DNA of 64,000 nucleotides from an uncultured Prevotellaceae bacterium (GTDB lineage: Bacteria; Bacteroidota; Bacteroidia; Bacteroidales; Bacteroidaceae): positions 62,001-126,000 of the forward strand of contig ONCG01000003.1 of NCBI GenBank assembly GCA_900316285.1. Reading direction: 5' to 3'. Shown here in pieces: positions 58,315-64,000 of this stretch (its first letter is position 1; every line of letters begins with the position of its first letter). The notes below the pieces were generated by a model. It was not told where the DNA came from and made no database searches. It worked only from the letters and a program-made list of their open reading frames with translations. A program made the translations under genes and the position numbers.

Positions 58315-59205
58315 ATGAAGAAACACCTCATACTCCACCTCTGTGCTATTCTGCTAGTAGCAGTATGTTTGACGGCCTGTGAGAAACCCGTCATCGATGA
58401 CATTGTATCTCCTCCTGATTCTGGTGAATTCGAAGTCAATTTCAACATCACCCATTTTGAACAAATACCCTTCAGCAACACCACCAACACCCGGGCCGCC
58501 ACGGCAGCTAGCGACGCCTGCACTCGCATCAACCTGGCTATCTTCAAAGACGGAGAGAAGGTGAAAAGCATCAACCAGACAAACACCGACAGTAGTTTTG
58601 GCATCATCTCCACAAGTCTCACTGAGGGAACCTATACCGTTGTAATCCTCGCCCACAGTTGTCAAGGCAATGCCACCATCTCGTCACCAGAAGAAATCAA
58701 GTTCCCAAACAACAAAGTAACCGATACATTCTACAGCTGCCAGACTATCAGCATCAACGCGCAGACATCGCTCGACGTGATGCTGCACCGCGCTGTCGCC
58801 ATGTTTCAACTGAACACCACCGACAATGTTCCCAACAACGTGAAGAGCATGACTTTCTACTACACTGGTGGCAGTAGCACGTTCAATGCACAGACGGGCT
58901 TCGGCAGCGTGAATTCCCGCCAAACCGAGACTCGCGAGGTAACGTCAGAGATGCAAGGCCAGCCCGCTGTGTTCGATGTATACACGTTCCCCCATGCCCA
59001 AGAGGGAAAGCTGAAGATGACCATCACCGCCAGCGATGCCAACGACGCCACTGTTGCCGAGCGCACCTTCGAAGAGGTGCCTGTAGCAGTGAACCTCATC
59101 ACCCGCTACACAGGCGCCTTCTTTTACAATAGCACACCAAGCGAGACTGGCACCTTCCGCCTTAGTATGGATACCACCTGGCAGCAATCCGAGTATCAGT
59201 TTTGA
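58315..59205 (+). CDS. FimB/Mfa2-like surface lipoprotein
   Basis: 296 residues. Signal peptide with lipobox 'VCLTACEKP' (Cys after LTA). The mature protein is beta-rich with 'TRINLAIFKDGEKVKSINQT', 'LTEGTYTVVILAHSCQGN' and 'VMLHRAVAMFQLNTTDNVP'. These resemble FimB/Mfa2 anchor or tip components of Bacteroidota fimbriae, where a lipidated subunit is exported and then polymerised. No Mfa1/FimA pilin gene is in view, so the family match is by sequence style. It is the only plus-strand gene between 50 and 64 kb. Confidence 0.6.
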   Translation: MKKHLILHLCAILLVAVCLTACEKPVIDDIVSPPDSGEFEVNFNITHFEQIPFSNTTNTRAATAASDACTRINLAIFKDGEKVKSINQTNTDSSFGIISTSLTEGTYTVVILAHSCQGNATISSPEEIKFPNNKVTDTFYSCQTISINAQTSLDVMLHRAVAMFQLNTTDNVPNNVKSMTFYYTGGSSTFNAQTGFGSVNSRQTETREVTSEMQGQPAVFDVYTFPHAQEGKLKMTITASDANDATVAERTFEEVPVAVNLITRYTGAFFYNSTPSETGTFRLSMDTTWQQSEYQF

Positions 59206-59207
59206 GT

Positions 59208-60917
59208 TCAGACGCCGAATCCTATTCTGACGGATTTCTTTGCGATGGACTCCTCGCTGCATAGGCGGTCGATGAGTTGTTCGGTGACGGCGTCGTCGCC
59301 ATAGAGGACACTCTCCACGCCGCACTTCCGTGCGACGTTCTCTATTTGTCCGCCGCTGAAGTCGTATTTCGTGGCGAGGGAGAGGGCAGCGTCGTCGGAG
59401 AGCATGGGTATGAGGGACTGCCAGATGCGGCAGCGCTGTTCCGGCAGCGGTCGTTCGAACTTCACCTTATAGAGGAACCGGCGCTCGAAGGCGCTGTCGA
59501 AGTTCTCCTCGAGGTTGGTGGTGGCAATCATGATGCCCTCGAGCGACTCCATTTCCTGCAGGATGATGTTCTGAATGGAGTTCTCCATCTTGTCGACTGA
59601 GCGGCTGACATTGGTGAGTCGCTTTCCGATGACGGCGTCGGCCTCGTTGAAGAGGAGGATGGGAGCGCGCTCCGACTGTCGGACGAGCATGCGATAGCGG
59701 TCGAAGACCGCCTTGATGTTCTTCTCGCTGTTGCCCACCCACTTGTCCTTGATTTCAGAGACGTTCACCTGCATGATGTCGCGTCCCGACTGTCGTGCGA
59801 GCTGCAGTACGCTCTCTGTCTTTCCCGTTCCCGGTGCTCCATAGAACAGACAGGCGAAGCCCTGTCGGAGTCCTTTCTCCTTCAGTCGGGTGCAGATGGC
59901 TTGGAAGTTCTTCTCGCTGATGAGACTGGCGAAGGTTTCCATCTGCCGCTGCACGTTGTCAGAGAAGAAGAGGCTTTTCTCGGCAATGGCATCAGAGCGC
60001 AGCACGCTGCTGTCGACGGTCTCCGGGACCTTCACATCGAAGCCCTTCAGGAGCCACTTGCGGCAAGAGTCGGTGAGCGAATACTCGTCGCTGTTCTCGA
60101 AGCCGTCGTCGAACGCCTTCTCGATGAACTTCTTGCGGATGAGTCGGTGGGTGCCCTCGCTGAGGGTGCGGAAGAAGCGGTAGCGCTCGTGCTGTTCTTC
60201 GAAGAAGAAGGTGAAATGCTCGGAGCCGAGAACCTTCTTCCCGTTGAGTACGAGGTGTCGGCAGAACTGTCCGAGGACCACCATCTCCAGCGCTGTGAGC
60301 TTCTTTGAGGTGACGGCCTTCACGAAGGTGTTATTGGGGTTTTCGCGGAAGAGTCGCATCACCTCGTCGACCATCTGCTCGGCAGAGATCTCTTCCTCGA
60401 AGCGCAGGTGAGTGATGTCGTAGAAGTTCTGGAAGAACTCTATGCCGTCGGCGCTGGCCAGGGACTTGCGGTGATAGGGCTGGTTGTCGACGATACGGTC
60501 GACGACCTCGTCGGGGACGCTGTACTCTATCTTGCCGAACCGCGTCTTCATCTTGCGCACCAGTCCGAGCTTCACCAGCTCGTCGAGGCAATGGCGATAG
60601 TGTAGCATTTTCACGTTGTTCACGCAGAGGAAGCGAGCAATGTCGGAGACCTCGACGCTGCTGCCCGCCGCGCTCTTCTCCACGAGTATGGCGAACAGCA
60701 ATGCCTGCATCTCGTTGAGTTCCTGGCGGTCGGCGAGGAACTTCAGATAGTCCTTTGCTGCCTTGTGGAACTCGTCGCTGAGCGCCTCTCCCTCGGCAAT
60801 GACAACAATGCAATTGATGGCAGTGAGCAGCGACATGGTGTCGTCGACCTTCGGCATGTCCTTCATCCTTGCCTTTAAAGAATAATCTGGCAAAACTTCA
60901 TCTGTAAATCTTTTCAT
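59208..60917 (-). CDS. AAA+ ATPase with N-terminal helical/winged-helix region
   Basis: 569 residues. C-terminal AAA domain: Walker A 'FYGAPGTGKTESVL' (about 360), 'SEIKDKWVGNSEKNIK', Walker B 'ILLFNEADAVIG' with Asn in place of the usual Asp, sensor 'IMIATTNLEENFD' and arginine-finger stretch 'AFERRFLYKVKFERPLPEQ'. The N-terminal 300 residues are helical with a winged-helix pattern ('ILVEKSAAGSSVEVSDIARF'). It resembles CDC48-like single-AAA proteins of Bacteroidota with no assigned role. Stop codons of this gene and the lipoprotein are 2 bp apart, tail to tail. Confidence 0.82.
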   Translation of the reverse strand: MKRFTDEVLPDYSLKARMKDMPKVDDTMSLLTAINCIVVIAEGEALSDEFHKAAKDYLKFLADRQELNEMQALLFAILVEKSAAGSSVEVSDIARFLCVNNVKMLHYRHCLDELVKLGLVRKMKTRFGKIEYSVPDEVVDRIVDNQPYHRKSLASADGIEFFQNFYDITHLRFEEEISAEQMVDEVMRLFRENPNNTFVKAVTSKKLTALEMVVLGQFCRHLVLNGKKVLGSEHFTFFFEEQHERYRFFRTLSEGTHRLIRKKFIEKAFDDGFENSDEYSLTDSCRKWLLKGFDVKVPETVDSSVLRSDAIAEKSLFFSDNVQRQMETFASLISEKNFQAICTRLKEKGLRQGFACLFYGAPGTGKTESVLQLARQSGRDIMQVNVSEIKDKWVGNSEKNIKAVFDRYRMLVRQSERAPILLFNEADAVIGKRLTNVSRSVDKMENSIQNIILQEMESLEGIMIATTNLEENFDSAFERRFLYKVKFERPLPEQRCRIWQSLIPMLSDDAALSLATKYDFSGGQIENVARKCGVESVLYGDDAVTEQLIDRLCSEESIAKKSVRIGFGV

Positions 60918-61382
60918 AACCGTACCTTTTTTATAATTATATCCTCAGACCATCGTTGGATTTCTACATGCTAAGATAAGGACGTCGAGGGAAAAAGGGG
61001 GTGAAGATATAGGTATAAGTTTAAAAGGGTGTAAAAGGGGAGAAAAGGGGAGAAAGGGGGAGAAAAGGGACGAATGCATTTATGAAGGGGTATAAAGGGC
61101 TTAAAGGGGAGATTTAGAGCCCCTTGATAAGGGGCGGCTATAATGCAGGGTTTAAAGACCCCCATTATTGGAGAAAGGGGCAGCGGTAAAGGGACGAATG
61201 CGATAGGGGCAACCCCCATTGCTGATGCAACAGGGGCTGCCCCTCAAAACATATTGTTTGCAAAGGTTTTACGGTTACGCGAGCCGCAGGCTCTTTACAC
61301 TTTTTACCTTTAACTTCGCGCTTGCGCGGCGGTCTGCCCCTACAAGTGGCGGCGTTTCGGTTACACGAGCCGCTGAAGAGGA
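60918..61382. repeat. Purine-rich AAAGGGG repeat spacer and hairpin remnants
   Basis: Units AAAAGGGGAG and AAAGGGACGAATGCA at about 61010-61200 are the inverse of 52682-52770. They are followed by a GGGGCAACCCCC / CAGGGGCTGCCCC pair (61205-61245), a TACACGAGCCG run at 61260-61372 and a CGCTTGCGCGG piece. No gene is seen. Confidence 0.7.
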
Positions 61383-62468
61383 CTACTTTGCGAAGCGCTC
61401 GGTCTGCTGGCGGATGAGTTCGGCATCGTTGAAGTAGTCGATGCGCATGGCCTTGCGGACCTCGTCCATGGTTTGTGCGGCGGTTTCGCGAGCACGGTCG
61501 GTGCCACGACGCAGGATGTTGTAGACTTCGGGAATGTCCTTCTCCAGCTCATGACGGCGCTGCCGCATGGGCTCGAGGAACTCGTTGAGCACCTGGTTGA
61601 GGAACTTCTTGCACTTCATGTCGCCGAGACCACCACGACGATAGTGGTCCTTGAGCTCGTCGAGGTTCTGGTATTCCGGCCAGTACTGTGCGAAGTGGGC
61701 ATCGGTGGAGAAGGCATCGAGATAGGTGAACACGGCATTGCCTTCGACGTGTCCGGGGTCGCTGACGTTGAGGTGCGTGGGGTCGGTATACATGGAGCGT
61801 ACCTTCTGCCATACCTCGTCGGCGGAGTCGGAGAGATAGATGCAGTTGCCGAGGCTCTTCGACATCTTCTCCTTGCCATCGGTGCCGGGAAGGCGGCGTG
61901 CGGTGAGGTTCTCGGGGAGCATGATCTCCGGCTCTATGAGGACGGGGGCATAGATCTGGTTGAAGCGGCGCACGAGCTCGCGTGTGACCTCGAGCATGGG
62001 CTCCTGGTCTTCGCCTGCGGGCACGGTGGTAGCCTTGAAGAGCGTGATGTCGGCAGCCTGCGAGACGGGATAGCAGAAGAAGCCGAGCGGGATGTTGGCT
62101 TCGAAGTTGCGCATCTTGATCTCCGTCTTCACCGTGGGATTGCGCTGCACGCGCGAGACGGTGATGAGGTTCATGAGATAGGTGGTGAGCTCGGCGAGCT
62201 CGGGGATATGGCTCTGGATGAAAAGGATGCACTTCTCCGGGTCGAGGCCTGCAGCCATCCAGTCGAGGGCGACGTCGACGATGCTCTGGCGGAGCTTCTC
62301 GGGGTTTTCGGCATTGTCGGTGAGTGCCTGCACGTCAGCCATGAACACAAACATTTTTTCGTAGCCGCCAGCGTTCTGCAGTTCGACGCGGCGGCGGAGT
62401 GAGCCGATGTAGTGGCCCAGGTGGAGGCGACCCGTTGGGCGGTCGCCAGTGAGGATTACTTTTTTCAT
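61383..62468 (-). CDS. trpS: Tryptophanyl-tRNA synthetase
   Basis: 361 residues from the ATG at 62468 (MKKVILTGDRPTGRLHLGHYIG). The frame is open to 62531, but those 21 residues are encoded by a palindromic repeat, so they are left out. Class I motifs: HLGH (HIGH) near residue 16 and 'DGKEKMSKSLGN' (KMSKS). It charges tRNA-Trp in the cytoplasm. The length and 'TGDRPTGRLHLGHYIGSL' start match bacterial TrpRS of this phylum. Confidence 0.92.
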   Translation of the reverse strand: MKKVILTGDRPTGRLHLGHYIGSLRRRVELQNAGGYEKMFVFMADVQALTDNAENPEKLRQSIVDVALDWMAAGLDPEKCILFIQSHIPELAELTTYLMNLITVSRVQRNPTVKTEIKMRNFEANIPLGFFCYPVSQAADITLFKATTVPAGEDQEPMLEVTRELVRRFNQIYAPVLIEPEIMLPENLTARRLPGTDGKEKMSKSLGNCIYLSDSADEVWQKVRSMYTDPTHLNVSDPGHVEGNAVFTYLDAFSTDAHFAQYWPEYQNLDELKDHYRRGGLGDMKCKKFLNQVLNEFLEPMRQRRHELEKDIPEVYNILRRGTDRARETAAQTMDEVRKAMRIDYFNDAELIRQQTERFAK

Positions 62469-62800
62469 TAAAACCTCCCCCGACCCCTCCGAAGGAGGGG
62501 AGTGCCTGGCGGTTTCAGGGGGATAAGCCAAGGCTTGCTAAGAACCCTTTCCCGTCTCCTCCGTCGCAAATGGGGGATTTGCTCCCCTTTGTGGGGCCGC
62601 AGCCACATCGGTGGCTGCTCTAAAGTCCTCCGTCGCGAATGAGGGATTCGCTCCCCTTTGTGGGGCCGCAGCCACGCCGGTGGCTGCTCTGAAGACCCCA
62701 GTCGCCCCAGTCGCCTCCGCGCTCGGCTCTGCCGCTTTCGTAGCGAAGCGGAGAAAGAAGGAGGGGAGAGCCTGACGGGTCAGGACGGGGATTGGGTTAT
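62469..62800. repeat. Cluster of palindromic elements upstream of trpS
   Basis: Contains GGGGAGTGCCTGGCGG, two copies of the CCGTCGCAAATGGGG...GTGGCTGCTCTGAAG element (62548-62625 and 62629-62703), then CTTTCGTAGCGAAGCGGAG. It blocks a normal leader, so a trpS promoter may lie within or beyond it near 62800. Confidence 0.85.
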
Positions 62801-63066
62801 TTGTTATTGAATATATTTATTATGTTTTATATTTCAGATGATGACGATGCCATTTGATTCGGGTGTATGCGTTGTGCGGGCAGACACGAGGGGCTGCCCC
62901 TACAGTGGCCGTTTCAGTTACACGAGCCGTAGGCTCTTTAAACTTTAAACTTTTCACTTCGCGCTTTGCGCGGTGGTCTGCCCCTACGGCTCAACGTCTC
63001 CGCTCGACCCGCAGGGGCGCTTTCAGAGCGAAGCGGGGAAAGAACGTCTAAACGTCTCAACGCCGA
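62801..63066. repeat. AT-rich stretch and dispersed hairpin elements between trpS and zinc-ribbon gene
   Basis: After an AT-rich 62800-62850 come GCGGGCAGACACGAGGGGCTGCCCC (62876-62902), TACACGAGCCGTAGGCTC, CGCGCTTTGCGCG and GACCCGCAGGGGCGC stems. No gene is seen. Confidence 0.7.
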
Positions 63067-63885
63067 TTATTGTTTCTCCATCAGCATGCCGTCGCCGGCA
63101 TCGATGCACTTGCGTTTCATATTGAGGCGGCGGATGGCGAGTTCACCATCACCGAAATCGCAGTAGAGCTTTCCTTGCTTGTAGTAGAACGTGCCGCGGC
63201 TGATCTCACCACCGCTCTCCTCAGCAATCTTGTTGCCATGGATGGTGATGGTGATGACGCCATAGTTGGTTTCCACGCGCCAGGCTCCTTCGAGCCAGTC
63301 GGGAATGGGTTCGGGGTGTATCTCAACGAACTCGTCGACATCGCGCACCACTGCCTCATCGCCGAACTCGTCGAGCGACTGGTTGACGCCCTGCTCGAGC
63401 ATGGCCTGCTTGTAGGAGCGGTCGCCAAAGCAGTTGCGGACGGCGAAGACGAGGACAACGAACATCAGCAGGAACACGATGAGGCAGTTGCGAAGACAGC
63501 CTCGGCGTCCCCTACCCTGCTGCGGCTTCCCGGCAGGGATGGTGTGCTTGATCCATTGGTCGGAGGTTGCGGAGTTGGGATGTTGAGATGTTTCGACGTT
63601 GGGATGTTGAGATGTTTCGACGTTGAGATGTGGAGACGTGGAGACGTTGGGGTGTTGCGGGGTTCCGTCGGCAGTGTGCACGGCGTGCATGCCATCAGCA
63701 CGACCGGTCTGCGCGGCGCCATCGCCCGCGGCCAGCGAGTCGGATGATGGCTGCGAGAGATCGTCGTCGGTGATGGTATGGGCGAACGGAGTGCCACAAC
63801 GCGGACAGACGCAGGCAATCTCGGTGATGCCTGCGGCGACGGGTGTGTCGTAACGGAACCTACATTTTGGGCATTTTACTTGCAT
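63067..63885 (-). CDS. Zinc-ribbon membrane protein with a repeat-derived linker
   Basis: 272 residues. N-terminal zinc ribbon 'CPKCRFRYDTP' and 'CVCPRCGTPF', as in MJ0042-type ribbons, then a polar linker, one TM at about 143-162 ('CLIVFLLMFVVLVFAV'), and a C-terminal domain ending in 'GTFYYKQGKLYCDFGDGELA'. The linker includes 'NVETSQHPNVETSQHPN', encoded by a TGTTGAGATGTTTCGACGT repeat (nt 63575-63650). Function unknown. The cytoplasmic ribbon and extracytoplasmic C-terminal domain suggest a small envelope regulator or sensor. Confidence 0.65.
   Translation of the reverse strand: MQVKCPKCRFRYDTPVAAGITEIACVCPRCGTPFAHTITDDDLSQPSSDSLAAGDGAAQTGRADGMHAVHTADGTPQHPNVSTSPHLNVETSQHPNVETSQHPNSATSDQWIKHTIPAGKPQQGRGRRGCLRNCLIVFLLMFVVLVFAVRNCFGDRSYKQAMLEQGVNQSLDEFGDEAVVRDVDEFVEIHPEPIPDWLEGAWRVETNYGVITITIHGNKIAEESGGEISRGTFYYKQGKLYCDFGDGELAIRRLNMKRKCIDAGDGMLMEKQ
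63575..63650. repeat. TTGAGATGTTTCGACG tandem repeat in zinc-ribbon gene
   Basis: About four diverged copies of GGATGTTGAGATGTTTCGAC; the coded protein repeats 'NVETSQHP'. Confidence 0.85.
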
Positions 63886-64000
63886 GAAGCGAGGTTGAGA
63901 TGTTGAGAAGTTGAGAGGTTGAGAGCGCTAATGCGCGGTTGAGAACGGTTCAATGCAGCAGAGCTGCGGTTCAAAGCGCTACGCGCGTTCAAGGTTCAAT
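63886..64000. repeat. Mini-hairpin array at window end
   Basis: TTGAGATGTTGAGAAGTT units, then stems GCGCTAATGCGC, GCAGCAGAGCTGC and AGCGCTACGCGCGT joined by GGTTGAGA/GGTTCAA linkers. It continues past the window. Confidence 0.75.

Noticed and set aside
62469-62531. N-terminal extension of TrpS
   Set aside because: Encoded by a palindromic repeat; the conserved class I start motif begins at the ATG at 62468.

Overview
The window comes from a member of the Bacteroidota, most like Prevotella or Segatella. The evidence is promoters of the TTTG-N19/20-TAnnTTTG type, BACON, F5/8 and GH43 surface glycan proteins, a FimB/Mfa2-like lipoprotein, and a Bacteroidota-type T6SS with TssC, TssB and Hcp (TssD) of that clade. 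No rRNA or tRNA gene was recognised. Nearly all genes are on the minus strand; ligA, a small thioesterase and a fimbrial-type lipoprotein are on the plus strand.

Layout. 1-6.4 kb: a glycan and surface cluster (M60-like protein cut by the window edge, LRR protein, pantothenate kinase, GH43), then a B3/B4-domain protein. 6.4-13.5 kb: housekeeping genes (mntP, ligA, a secreted unknown, citrate synthase, LMW-PTP, rmuC). 13.7-48.4 kb: one very long, tightly packed minus-strand type VI secretion unit of about 34.5 kb. It opens with a NusG/UpxY-type antiterminator and closes at a rho-independent terminator. 48.7-64 kb: housekeeping and transport genes (thioesterase, MATE, SSS symporter, two ABC exporters, beta-flower protein, fimbrial-type lipoprotein, AAA ATPase, trpS, zinc-ribbon protein). 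These sit in a landscape crowded with short palindromic repeats.

The most interesting part is the T6SS unit. It has the phage-tail-like core (TssB, C, D, E, F, G, H, I, K plus a DUF4280/PAAR-like tip). I recognise neither the TssJLM membrane complex nor the Bacteroidota TssN-R set. Between tssG and the effector region lies what looks like a full ubiquitin-like pathway: a YukD-like protein ending in Gly, a ThiF/E1-like enzyme with a C-terminal beta-grasp extension, an E2 with an intact HPN motif and Cys130, a membrane-anchored JAMM protease, and a secreted-VWA / membrane / RING-like / FHA protein. A Ser/Thr kinase, a PP2C phosphatase and a glucosaminidase lie downstream. My inference is that kinase, phosphatase and FHA domain gate a membrane assembly that conjugates and removes the Ubl and controls, or structurally replaces part of, the T6SS membrane complex. 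Two cargo features stand out: an Hcp domain preceded by about 855 residues of LEA/apolipoprotein-like repeats, and a hydrophobic candidate effector next to a DUF2931 candidate immunity gene.

The second theme is palindromic repeats in coding sequence. About ten ordinary genes carry in-frame insertions or termini made of GC-rich palindromes or short tandem repeats. MATE and ABC genes share the same inserted peptide, and the mntP insert is three exact-length 36-bp units. Several intergenic hairpins show compensatory changes between copies, which suggests active dispersal in this lineage.
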